DNA of 18,064 nt, taken from NCBI GenBank assembly GCA_019313725.1, contig JAFDAT010000017.1, forward strand, positions 1 to 18,064, in the 5' to 3' direction. Shown in pieces: positions 1 to 6,630 of the stretch. The first letter of the stretch is position 1, and the number at the start of each line of letters is the position of its first letter. The translations under genes and the position numbers were made by a program. The notes beneath the pieces were generated by a model. It was not told the origin of the DNA and ran no database searches. It saw only the letters and a list, made by a program, of their open reading frames with translations. This DNA comes from Deltaproteobacteria bacterium. GTDB lineage: Bacteria; Desulfobacterota; Desulfobacteria; Desulfobacterales; B30-G6.

Positions 1-1
1 C

Positions 2-751
2 GTGGTGCGCTGGCTGGGAGAAAAAGGCTGTGGCCTTGCGTTGGATGATACACATGTGGTGCCGATTGTTCCGGCTGCAGCCTTGTTCGATCTGGGTCGT
101 GGGGCGGAATTTGTCCCGCCGATCGATGCTGTCTGGGGAAGAAAGGCATGTCTGGCCGCCGGATCCGGCCACCCGGTGAACGGCAATGTGGGGGCTGGTA
201 CGGGTGCTCTTGCCGGCGGTATAAAAGGGGGGCTGGGAACCGCCAGCGCTGTTCTGGAGTCGGGTCTTACCGTGGCGGCCCTGGTTGCCGTTAATCCTTT
301 CGGATCGGTGGTAAACCCCCAAACCGGTGAACTGTGGGAGCGTGGGCTTGAACGGGACGGCGAGTTCGGGGGCCAGGGGCAACGGCGGGTCAAGCTGCCG
401 CCACCGCCCGAGGCGGCCCCGGGGAGTAACACGACCATTGCTGTCGTTGCCACGGATGCCGTTCTGAACAAAGACGGTGCCAATAAAATTGCCCAGATGG
501 CCCATGACGGCATGGCCAGGGCCATACGGCCCATACACACCATGTTTGACGGTGACACTGTTTTCTGTCTGGGAACGGGAAAAAAGGCGCTGCCTGAAAC
601 AGAAGGTTTCTTTGCCGGTCAGCACGCGGAAGCGCACAATGTGCTGGGTCATGCTGCGGCAGACTGCCTGGCGCGCGCCATCATCCAAGCTGTCGTGTCT
701 GCGGAAAGTCTGGGCGGTATGGTCGCCTTCAGGGACCTTGCGGATCTGTAG
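2..751 (+). CDS. P1 family (DmpA/S58) aminopeptidase, 5' truncated by window edge
   Basis: This is the C-terminal 249 or so residues of a P1/DmpA-type peptidase (MEROPS S58), a family of self-cleaving N-terminal-nucleophile hydrolases that remove L- or D-residues or beta-amino acids from peptide N-termini. The reading frame is open from the left edge, so the true start lies outside the window. Family hallmarks are the glycine-rich stretch NGNVGAGTGALAGGIKGGLG (residues 60-79 of the visible part), the VNPFGSVVNP segment (98-107), and the SNTTIAVVATDA block (142-153). That block is where family members cleave themselves before a Ser/Thr to free the catalytic nucleophile. The C-terminal part (HAEAHNVLGHAAADCLARAI) also fits. 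It lies 59 bases upstream of the M20 peptidase on the same strand, so the two may be co-transcribed in peptide turnover. The family is fairly certain; the substrate is not predictable. Confidence 0.85.
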   Translation: MVRWLGEKGCGLALDDTHVVPIVPAAALFDLGRGAEFVPPIDAVWGRKACLAAGSGHPVNGNVGAGTGALAGGIKGGLGTASAVLESGLTVAALVAVNPFGSVVNPQTGELWERGLERDGEFGGQGQRRVKLPPPPEAAPGSNTTIAVVATDAVLNKDGANKIAQMAHDGMARAIRPIHTMFDGDTVFCLGTGKKALPETEGFFAGQHAEAHNVLGHAAADCLARAIIQAVVSAESLGGMVAFRDLADL

Positions 752-810
752 GCCGGCCATATTAATATTTATCTTTAAGCCGACTTGAATACAGAAGATA
801 TGAGGAAGAG

Positions 811-2091
811 ATGATTCCCGATGAATTGGTAAAAAAGGTGCTTGATAAGGTCGATCATGCAGCATTGCTGAAGCTGACAACGGAACTGGTCAAGATCAAC
901 TCGGTGTGGGACCCGGCTGCCGGAACCAGCGAACAGGAGGCTGCGGAACATGTCGCCCGATGGGCAGAAGCGCGGGGGTTCAGTGTTCAGATGGATCAGG
1001 TGGCGGCGGGCAGGCCCAACGTAATCGTCACCTGGGATGCCGGCCCCGGCCGGCGGAAGCTCATGTTCGAAGGCCACACGGATGTGGTCACACCCGGCGA
1101 TCTTGAGGCATGGCATTACAACCCCTTTGGGGCAGAAATAAAAGAAGGCCGCATGTACGGTCGGGGCACGAACGACACCAAGGGCAACCTTGCCGCCATG
1201 CTGGTGGCCATGGATGCTGTCAAGCAGTCGGGTGTACCGCTGGCCGGCAGCATCGTCGGCGGGGTGTTGTGTGACGAAGAGGACTTGATGCTGGGTGTGC
1301 ACGACTTTATCGAACGGGGACATGCCGACGATGTAACCGGCGCGATTATCTGTGAGCCTCAGGACGGGCTGATCTGTACTTCGCAAAAAGGTGCGGTGCG
1401 GGCCGGCTATTCGATATACGGCAGGATGAGTCATGGCGCCATGCCCTTGTCGGGTCTCAATACGGCCCCGGCCCTGGCTGAACTGATCACTGGCCTGCAC
1501 CGCCTCGAGCAGGATGCCGTCCGGCAATTGGGCAAGGACCGGCACCTGGGGTGGCCGAGCTTTACCCCGACAGTTATTCAGGCGCCATCCGGGGGAGCGG
1601 CCCAGCTCAACGTTATGCCCGGTGAATCCAGGGTTCTGGTGGATGTACGCACCATTCCGGGGCAAAATCATGACCACATACGCAAAGACCTGACAGACCT
1701 GACGACTGAGGTGGAAGACAAGGTCAACAAAGATTATGAAGCCTACGATCGTCAGCTGAATCTGCATAGAAAGCACGACATCCGTGTGGACGTTGAATTT
1801 CTCACCGATCGGCCGTGTACCAAAACCGCCCAGGACGATCCGGTGGTGGGAGCCGCATCGTGGGCCACGCGCAAGGTTTTAAATGCAGAACCGGTCTATG
1901 CCGGCGTCCCTGGCGCCACCGACGGCACCTTTTTGTGGGCATTGAAAGATATTCCCATCGTAACCATGGGGGCCGGAGACCGCCAGGTGCCGCATCAGGT
2001 GGACGAGTGGGTGGATCTGAACCAGCTTAAGGAAACCGCCGACACTTATGCCCTGGCAGCGCTCCACTATCTTTACCCCGTAGTTGCATAA
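811..2091 (+). CDS. M20 family metallopeptidase (ArgE/DapE/CPG2-like)
   Basis: A 426-residue di-zinc amidohydrolase or peptidase of the M20 family, presumably cytoplasmic because no signal peptide is visible. The metal-binding residues are recognisable: EGHTDVV with H89 and D91, GRGTNDTKG with bridging D122, the general base and ligand pair in CDEED (E156/E157), CEP (E182), and the C-terminal ligand H395 in PHQVDEW. The dimerisation (lid) domain falls roughly at residues 195-310. The ATG follows a purine-rich GAGGAAGAG. Family members act as N-acyl-amino-acid deacylases, succinyl-diaminopimelate desuccinylases or carboxypeptidases, and the sequence does not let me choose. Its position after a P1 aminopeptidase suggests peptide or acyl-amino-acid turnover. 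True argE or dapE is less likely because no arginine or lysine biosynthesis gene is nearby. Confidence 0.88.
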   Translation: MIPDELVKKVLDKVDHAALLKLTTELVKINSVWDPAAGTSEQEAAEHVARWAEARGFSVQMDQVAAGRPNVIVTWDAGPGRRKLMFEGHTDVVTPGDLEAWHYNPFGAEIKEGRMYGRGTNDTKGNLAAMLVAMDAVKQSGVPLAGSIVGGVLCDEEDLMLGVHDFIERGHADDVTGAIICEPQDGLICTSQKGAVRAGYSIYGRMSHGAMPLSGLNTAPALAELITGLHRLEQDAVRQLGKDRHLGWPSFTPTVIQAPSGGAAQLNVMPGESRVLVDVRTIPGQNHDHIRKDLTDLTTEVEDKVNKDYEAYDRQLNLHRKHDIRVDVEFLTDRPCTKTAQDDPVVGAASWATRKVLNAEPVYAGVPGATDGTFLWALKDIPIVTMGAGDRQVPHQVDEWVDLNQLKETADTYALAALHYLYPVVA

Positions 2092-2155
2092 ACAACATGG
2101 CAAAGAATAGATAATGGCTTGTAATTTTAACCAATATCGTAGCGGTAGCGCCATT

Positions 2156-2175
2156 ACCTGGACATTCCTCCAGGT
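2156..2175 (+). promoter_or_regulatory. Stem-loop upstream of panE
   Basis: A 7-bp perfect stem (ACCTGGA, 2156-2162, with TCCAGGT, 2169-2175) has a 6-base loop and sits 39 bases before the panE start. It has no T-tract, so it is not a classic terminator. It could shape the panE leader or mark the end of the M20 transcript. This is low-confidence structure read by eye. Confidence 0.3.
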
Positions 2176-2184
2176 GAATTCTAA

Positions 2185-2197
2185 AGAAACTGTTTCT
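2185..2197. promoter_or_regulatory. 13-nt palindrome just before the panE ribosome binding site
   Basis: AGAAACTGTTTCT is a perfect inverted repeat around a central base. It lies immediately upstream of the GAGGAGG Shine-Dalgarno (2201-2207) of panE, so a bound protein or a small hairpin here could affect panE expression. Its right half runs into TGTTTCTAATG (2191-2201), an 11-mer that recurs elsewhere in the window. No cognate regulator can be named. Confidence 0.3.
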
Positions 2198-2214
2198 AAT
2201 GAGGAGGCATATAA

Positions 2215-3129
2215 ATGAAGGTTGCCGTTGTCGGTGCAGGTGCCATGGGGAGTCTTTTCGGAGGGTTGCTGGCGGAATCAGGCGCTGAGGTCTGGCTGGT
2301 TGACATCTGGAAAGCACACGTAGATGCAGTCAATCTATCAGGATTGCAGATTGAACGAGAGGGGCATACACGTACCATCCGTTTACATGCCACCACGGAC
2401 CCAGCAGAAGTAGAGCACAGTGATCTGGTGATCGTGTTCGTGAAGTCGACCCACACAGGCGATGCGGCCCGGACCGCTAAAATACTTGCAGGTCAAAGAG
2501 GCCTGGTTCTGACGCTTCAGAATGGAATGGGCAATGCCGATCGTATTGCCCAAGACGTTGACGCCGGGAAGGTCATTGCCGGCACGACATCTTACGGTGC
2601 AACCATGCTTGGCCCCGGAAAAATACGCCATGCCGGCATCGGCCTGACCACCATAGGCATGTGGCACAGCGGGGATACCGGCAGGGCAGGGCCGGTAGCG
2701 GATTTTTTTTCCAAAGCCGGTATAGAAACGGAAGTGGTAGAAGACGTACGCAGTATCGTGTGGGGCAAACTGCTGATTAATGTCGGCATCAACGCGATTA
2801 CCGCATTAACCGGGATAAAAAACGGCCAGATACTGGACCTCGAGGCCACCGTTGCGCTTTCGGGGGCTGCTGTGGAAGAGGCCGCCACTATTGCTGAGGC
2901 ACAGAACATAACGGTGCGCAAGGATGTGGTCGCGCATGTCCTGGATGTGGCCAGGGCGACGGCGGGCAACCGATCTTCCATGGGACAGGATGTGGATAAC
3001 AGACGGTTGACGGAAATCGAGGCGATAAACGGCGTGGTGGTCAAAGAAGCCGAACGTCTGGGCATACCGGCGCCGGTGAATCGGACGCTGACGGCCCTGG
3101 TGGAGACGCTGCAGGCACATTTCCAATAG
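2215..3129 (+). CDS. panE: 2-dehydropantoate 2-reductase (ketopantoate reductase)
   Basis: A 304-residue cytoplasmic NADPH-dependent reductase that converts 2-dehydropantoate to (R)-pantoate in vitamin B5/CoA synthesis. The N-terminal Rossmann motif GAGAMGSLFGGLLA (residues 7-20) binds the cofactor. The family catalytic lysine is K185 in WGKLLINVGINA, and the C-terminal helical domain carries SSMGQDVDNRRLTEIEAING, with the substrate-contact Ser (about 255) and Glu (about 267). Length matches the family. GAGGAGG lies 7 bases before the ATG. The next gene on the same strand is panB, which makes the substrate of this enzyme. That supports a genuine PanE rather than one of the many PanE-like oxidoreductases. 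The two genes are separated by a 292-base repeat-bearing spacer, so they may have separate promoters. Confidence 0.88.
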   Translation: MKVAVVGAGAMGSLFGGLLAESGAEVWLVDIWKAHVDAVNLSGLQIEREGHTRTIRLHATTDPAEVEHSDLVIVFVKSTHTGDAARTAKILAGQRGLVLTLQNGMGNADRIAQDVDAGKVIAGTTSYGATMLGPGKIRHAGIGLTTIGMWHSGDTGRAGPVADFFSKAGIETEVVEDVRSIVWGKLLINVGINAITALTGIKNGQILDLEATVALSGAAVEEAATIAEAQNITVRKDVVAHVLDVARATAGNRSSMGQDVDNRRLTEIEAINGVVVKEAERLGIPAPVNRTLTALVETLQAHFQ

Positions 3130-3165
3130 TTGGGCGATTTATTGTAAGTTTATGTTTTTAACGGT

Positions 3166-3334
3166 AAAAAATTCTAAGTTCTAATTCACCAAATTCTAAA
3201 CAAATTCCAATTTCAAATGTCAAAACAGAAAAACAGCGTGATCAGCATGTAGCTTTTAGCGGTCTCGCCTTTTAGGTATTCGGTGTTGGATCATTTGAAA
3301 TTGTTTAGTATTTTGATATTCGATATTAGAATTT
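3166..3334. repeat. Converging degenerate word array A (panE-panB spacer)
   Basis: The left half (about 3166-3219) is a run of short AT-rich words on the plus strand (AAATTCTAA, TTCACCAAA, AAATTCCAA, TTTCAAATG). The right half (about 3285-3334) carries the same vocabulary on the minus strand. Exact inverted matches are AATTTCAAATG (3209-3219) with CATTTGAAATT (3292-3302), and AAATTCTAA (3191-3199) with TTAGAATTT (3326-3334). The segment could fold into a long imperfect hairpin. Nothing in it looks coding. A 24-base stretch at 3187-3210 matches array C at 12926-12949 with one mismatch. Confidence 0.6.
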
Positions 3335-3421
3335 CCGGCCTGTCCACCTTTGGCAGGTTTATCCGGGTGAGTTGGACCCTCTGAACCAGTGAACCCACAA
3401 AAGGAAAAAGGAGAACACCAA

Positions 3422-4264
3422 ATGGCAAATAATAAAACAAGCGTACTGGATATCCGGAAAGCCAAGGAAGAAAAGCGGAAGATAGTCATGATGACCGCAT
3501 ATGACTACCCGTTCGGCCTGCTGGCTGATGAGGCCGGTGTGGATATCGTTCTGGTGGGCGATTCCCTGGGTATGGTGGTGATGGGACTCGATGGCACGGT
3601 CGCAGTTACCATGGAGCATATGATTCATCACATCAAAGCCGTGGTTCGCGGCTGCAAGGCACCACTCATCGTGGGCGACATGCCGTTCATGAGCTATAAC
3701 ATTTCTATTGAAGAGGCTGTCCGCAATGCGGGCCGGCTGATGAAGGAAGGTGGGTGTGACGTGGTAAAACTGGAAGGCGGAGTGGATTTTGCGCCGACCG
3801 TGAAAGCGATTGTCAAGGCAGGCATACCGGTGCAGGGACACATCGGCCTGACACCGCAGACCGCGAGCGCCCTGGGTGGTTTTAAAATGCAGGGCAAGGA
3901 TGCCGTGGCTGCCAGGCGCATCATCGAGGATGCCAAGGCACTGGAGGAAGCCGGTGTGTTTTCCATGATTCTCGAAGCGGTTCCCGCCCCATTGGGCAAA
4001 CTGGTGGCGGAATCCGTCAAGGTCCCCGTCATCGGAATCGGCGCCGGTGCGGATGTGGACGGCCAGGTCCTGGTGACCCACGACATGGTGGGCCTGTTCG
4101 ATAAGTTCATACCCAAGTTCGTAAAGCAATACACTCAGATTCGGCCGATCATTCTTGAGGCTTTGAACGCGTATAAAAAAGAAGTGCGGGATGTGACTTT
4201 CCCGGCGCCCGAACACTCCTTTAAAATGCCTGAGGAGACGCTGGCCCAGCTCAAAGACGAATGA
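3422..4264 (+). CDS. panB: 3-methyl-2-oxobutanoate hydroxymethyltransferase (ketopantoate hydroxymethyltransferase)
   Basis: A 280-residue cytoplasmic enzyme that transfers a hydroxymethyl group from 5,10-methylene-THF to 2-oxoisovalerate, giving ketopantoate in the first committed step of pantothenate synthesis. PanB signatures are clear: MMTAYDYP (23-30), the Mg ligands D47 in LVGDSLGMV and D86 in VGDMPF, K116/E118 in VVKLEGG, the catalytic E185 in SMILEAVP, and the PVIGIGAG loop. I take the ATG at 3422 because AAAAAGGAG sits 8 bases before it and the protein then starts as PanB proteins normally do. An in-frame ATG 33 bases upstream would add an atypical extension. It follows panE; panC and panD are not in the window. 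A strong inverted repeat begins in its last codons. Confidence 0.95.
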   Translation: MANNKTSVLDIRKAKEEKRKIVMMTAYDYPFGLLADEAGVDIVLVGDSLGMVVMGLDGTVAVTMEHMIHHIKAVVRGCKAPLIVGDMPFMSYNISIEEAVRNAGRLMKEGGCDVVKLEGGVDFAPTVKAIVKAGIPVQGHIGLTPQTASALGGFKMQGKDAVAARRIIEDAKALEEAGVFSMILEAVPAPLGKLVAESVKVPVIGIGAGADVDGQVLVTHDMVGLFDKFIPKFVKQYTQIRPIILEALNAYKKEVRDVTFPAPEHSFKMPEETLAQLKDE

Positions 4265-4302
4265 ATCAGCCCCGGATATAAAAACACCCGGGGCTGATTC
4301 AT
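4261..4302 (+). terminator. Stem-loop overlapping the panB stop codon
   Basis: A perfect 15-bp inverted repeat (ATGAATCAGCCCCGG, 4261-4275, with its complement at 4288-4302) has a 12-base AT-rich loop and contains the panB TGA. It is very stable but no T-run follows, so it is not a textbook intrinsic terminator. It more likely works as an mRNA 3'-end stabiliser or a Rho-assisted stop. Confidence 0.6.
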
Positions 4303-4450
4303 TCGTGTACGCGGCTTCGCCGCTATGATAACAAATGTCAGCTTAACGTTTTGATGGCCGACCTTCGCCCAAGGTTTCATTCGGAGCAGATTTTTAACAA
4401 CTACGATAACATTTCAGGCTGAATTGGAGAATCAATAAATATTTCCTGGA

Positions 4451-4484
4451 CTTTTTCGTGTTTTCATCCTTTCGTGTTTTCGTG
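4451..4484. repeat. Short direct repeats of a TTTCGTG word
   Basis: The words TTTTTCGTG, TTTTCATCC, TTTCGTG and TTTTCGTG follow each other with almost no spacer. This is an 8-9 base degenerate tandem array in the 254-base gap between panB and the permease. The rest of that gap (4303-4450) holds a small GCGGC/GCCGC hairpin near 4311-4323 and no recognisable gene. Confidence 0.45.
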
Positions 4485-4530
4485 ATAAGAGATCATTATT
4501 TTTTCTAATTTATCCGGGTTGGGAGATGCC

Positions 4531-5454
4531 TTGATTAACTTCTTGTTGTATACAACGGCCACACTGATCTGGGGATCGACCTGGCTGGGAATCAAACTGC
4601 AGTTAACCCAGGTGCCGCCGATCCTTTCAGTGGGGTACCGCTTTTGCCTGGCTTCTTTTCTGCTGCTGCTTTTTTGTCTTTTTACCGGAAAAAAGCTGCG
4701 ATTCCGCATGCGGGATCAATTTTTCATGGCCGTTCAGGGGTTCACCCTGTTCGGTCTGGGCTACTGCATGAGCTATCTGGCTACATCCTACCTGACCAGC
4801 GGCCTCGTGGCCGTTGTGTACACCACCATGCTCATGGGAAATATTTTAAACCTGAAGCTGTTCATGCGTCAGCCGGTTGCCTGGCGCGCATTCTGGGGTG
4901 GCATGCTGGGGTTGTCCGGCATCTGCATTATTTTCTGGCATGACCTGGCAGGCCTGACCGCCACCCGGGGGATGATCGGCCTGGGTATGGGCCTGCTGGG
5001 GGCATACCTGTCATCACTCGGCAATGTTGTGGGTTCTCGAAATGCAAAGGTGGGCATACCGGTGACCCAGTCCAACGTGTACGGAATGGCCTATGGCGGG
5101 TTGCTGACCCTGTTCATTCATTTTGCGAGCGGCGGGGCGCTGGTGATGGACTGGTCGTTCGGTTATCTGGGCCCCATGCTCTACCTGACCCTGTTCGGCT
5201 CTATTATTGCCTTTGGGTGCTACATGCTGCTGATCGGCAGAATCGGTGCGGAGTATGCCGCCTATGTCACTCTGCTCATGCCGATCATTGCCCTCCTGCT
5301 GTCCACCCTGTTCGAAGAATATCACTGGAGTATGAATGCAGTTCTGGGGATCGTCATCGTACTTGCCGGCAACCTGGTAACGCTGACCTCGGCCGAAACC
5401 TGGCAGAAGCTGTTTCGCCGCATCGGCCTGAGGCGGCCGATATATTCTGCTTAA
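4531..5454 (+). CDS. EamA/DMT superfamily transporter (RhaT/YdcZ-like permease)
   Basis: A polytopic inner-membrane protein of about 307 residues built as two EamA repeats of roughly five transmembrane helices each. The first runs from FLLYTTATLIWGSTWLGIKLQ to about residue 135, the second from about GMIGLGMGLLGAYLSSLGNVVG to the C-terminus. The sequence WGSTWLGIK near the N-terminus and a proline in helix 1-2 are typical of drug/metabolite exporters. The substrate cannot be predicted. The likely start is TTG at 4531, preceded by GGGAG (4521-4525) at 5 bases. An in-frame TTG at 4519 has no upstream Shine-Dalgarno. An ATG at 4526 is out of frame. The C-terminus is basic (RRIGLRR) and cytoplasmic. 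The gene lies alone between two repeat-containing gaps. Confidence 0.85.
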   Translation: MINFLLYTTATLIWGSTWLGIKLQLTQVPPILSVGYRFCLASFLLLLFCLFTGKKLRFRMRDQFFMAVQGFTLFGLGYCMSYLATSYLTSGLVAVVYTTMLMGNILNLKLFMRQPVAWRAFWGGMLGLSGICIIFWHDLAGLTATRGMIGLGMGLLGAYLSSLGNVVGSRNAKVGIPVTQSNVYGMAYGGLLTLFIHFASGGALVMDWSFGYLGPMLYLTLFGSIIAFGCYMLLIGRIGAEYAAYVTLLMPIIALLLSTLFEEYHWSMNAVLGIVIVLAGNLVTLTSAETWQKLFRRIGLRRPIYSA

Positions 5455-5563
5455 ACTTTCAGCCTGGCGGAGATTCTAGGTTCTGTCTGGCGAAGGCATG
5501 CGTGACAACCTGCCATTCTAGGCCATGCTGAAAAATAATCATGGCGAACACGGGGGTAAAAAA

Positions 5564-6157
5564 ATGAAATGGTTTAATTGTTTAGTTTTGTTTGCCTGGA
5601 TAATTGTTTCCTGTGCCGGAACTGAAATCACGGAAAAACAGGTTGACCATGTCTACACGGGGAAGCCGGTGTCTAACATGCTGGTCATTGCCATAACGGG
5701 CAATGAGCATAATCGACGACTGTTTGAACAAAAATTTGTTGCGCAGCTGAAATCTTTTGGTATCGAGGCCATTTCGAGTGAGGAAGTTATTCCCATGCCT
5801 CCCGATCTGGAGATGGAAAGAGCGGTCATAATGGAGGCTGTCAATCAACACGAAAACGATGCCGTAATCATCACGCACTTGATTGACAAAGATGTAGAAG
5901 ATGTCTACTCCAGGGGGCATAGAGGCTTTCACGGTTTTTATTACAGCCGGTACAGATATGCACACGATACGGGTTATTCAAGTACAAGTACGACTCTCAG
6001 ATTGGAAACGAATTTATATGCTGTCGAAACGGATAATCTCATCTGGTCCGGAGAATCAAGAGCATGGGGAAAAGATTCACAAGATAAAATTATCGATGAT
6101 GTGATCAGGGCGGTGATAAGTAATTTGTATGAAAACAAATTGATCGCGCCAAATTAA
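5564..6157 (+). CDS. Predicted lipoprotein of unknown function
   Basis: A 197-residue protein starting at the ATG preceded by GGGGG, followed by a short signal peptide (MKWFNCLVLFAWIIVSC) with a clean lipobox, IVSC, and lipidated Cys at residue 17. Alanine at +2 predicts outer-membrane sorting by the usual rule. An in-frame ATG 39 bases upstream would put a charged stretch before the signal peptide and is less likely. The mature part has an alpha/beta pattern (VSNMLVIAITGNEHNRRLFE, LKSFGIEAISS, AVIITHLIDKDVED), then a Tyr/Gly/His-rich loop around residues 120-145, then a strand-rich end (LRLETNLYAVETDNLIWSGE). This resembles small envelope lipoproteins that assemble as periplasmic beta structures, but I do not recognise a named family. 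It appears monocistronic. Confidence 0.75.
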   Translation: MKWFNCLVLFAWIIVSCAGTEITEKQVDHVYTGKPVSNMLVIAITGNEHNRRLFEQKFVAQLKSFGIEAISSEEVIPMPPDLEMERAVIMEAVNQHENDAVIITHLIDKDVEDVYSRGHRGFHGFYYSRYRYAHDTGYSSTSTTLRLETNLYAVETDNLIWSGESRAWGKDSQDKIIDDVIRAVISNLYENKLIAPN

Positions 6158-6510
6158 AACCGAACATATTCATTAGAAACACTCAGCCGCATTTGAGAAC
6201 AGTGATCCTGCCCTAAAATATGGGATATTAAACACCATCCGTGCTGATACATGTTTCTAATGGTAAAAAAATGAATATCGAATGAGACCGTGCTTTCCAT
6301 AGCGACTATAGTGCAACCATGGTTTAACAGCCATGACTTTAGCCTAAAAAGATTATCTGTGAAGGTTGAAAATTCTTGAACGACAAATGTCTCTTCACCA
6401 TCAGGCTCTGTAATGATTATGCAGGCAGAAACCATATCCTTATGGACATCTAACCCGTAACAAATAGGGTGCACGACGGAAATAATTTTGCTACTGTTTT
6501 TCTGTGTCAT
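6154..6510 (-). pseudogene. IS110-family transposase, 3'-truncated remnant
   Basis: The first 74 codons encode the start of an IS110-type DEDD transposase (RuvC-like domain). YGLDVHKD carries the first catalytic Asp (D21), and GCTIVAMEST carries the acidic residue (E72) seen just before the domain middle. After AMEST the protein no longer resembles the family and stops at residue 118. Full-length IS110 transposases are typically 300-400 residues, and the remaining catalytic residues and the C-terminal domain with its serine are missing. The 5' end is intact, with AAAGGAGG before the ATG. The break near 6288 coincides with a segment bounded by inverted CATTAGAAACA copies. It should be inactive. 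The bridge RNA expected beside a complete IS110 element cannot be identified here. Confidence 0.75.
6171..6262. repeat. 92-bp segment bounded by 11-bp inverted repeats
   Basis: CATTAGAAACA (6171-6181) and its exact complement TGTTTCTAATG (6252-6262) enclose 70 bases inside the divergent 3' part of the IS110 remnant. The arrangement resembles a miniature inverted-repeat element or a solo structured repeat. I see no clear target-site duplication. The same 11-mer occurs singly at 2191-2201 and 10974-10984. Confidence 0.45.
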
Positions 6511-6569
6511 AGCGATCCTCCTTTATTTGATAAATTTTCATGCTCTATTTTTTAGAGGATAGCTATGAC
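6506..6569. repeat. Inverted repeat carrying two divergent translation starts
   Basis: GTCATAGCGATCCTC (6506-6520) and GAGGATAGCTATGAC (6555-6569) are complementary at 14 of 15 positions. Read outward, each arm provides a Shine-Dalgarno, GAGGAT, and an ATG-AC start: the IS110 remnant on the minus strand and a 21-codon ORF on the plus strand. A small CTCTA/TAGAG hairpin (6543-6557) lies between. Confidence 0.6.
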
Positions 6570-6628
6570 ATTTCAATATAAACCTATGCTTCATGCTTCG
6601 TTGTGCGCGATAGGGCATGAAAATTTAT
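6530..6628. repeat. 14-bp inverted repeat spanning the rhomboid start
   Basis: ATAAATTTTCATGC (6530-6543) is exactly complementary to GCATGAAAATTTAT (6615-6628). With one mismatch it extends to 17 bases. The right arm overlaps the ATG of the rhomboid gene, so pairing in the mRNA leader could hide that start codon. The arm spacing is 71 bases. Confidence 0.5.
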
Positions 6629-6630
6629 GA
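6565..6630 (+). CDS. Possible 21-codon leader ORF coupled to the rhomboid gene
   Basis: ATG at 6565 is preceded at 6 bases by AGAGGA and opens a 21-codon frame (MTFQYKPMLHASLCAIGHEN plus Leu). It stops at TGA 6628-6630, overlapping the rhomboid ATG as ATGA. The rhomboid start has only a weak Shine-Dalgarno of its own, so termination-reinitiation is plausible. The peptide has no recognised domain and is too short to prove coding. It may equally be a decayed gene start copied from the neighbouring IS110 start region. Confidence 0.35.
   Translation: MTFQYKPMLHASLCAIGHENL

Noticed and set aside
775..1776. 333-codon open frame on the minus strand
   Set aside because: It lies antisense to the M20 peptidase with its full set of metal ligands, and its translation shows no domain.
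3359..4216. 285-codon open frame on the minus strand
   Set aside because: It is a mirror of panB. The His-rich composition is typical of antisense frames in GC-rich genes.
4303..4530. Riboswitch or small RNA before the permease
   Set aside because: Only a tiny GCGGC/GCCGC hairpin and the TTTCGTG words were visible. No recognised aptamer motif was found by eye.
6171..6262. Integron attC-like site
   Set aside because: The terminal repeats do not contain the RYYYAAC/GTTRRRY core sites and no integrase or cassette is nearby.
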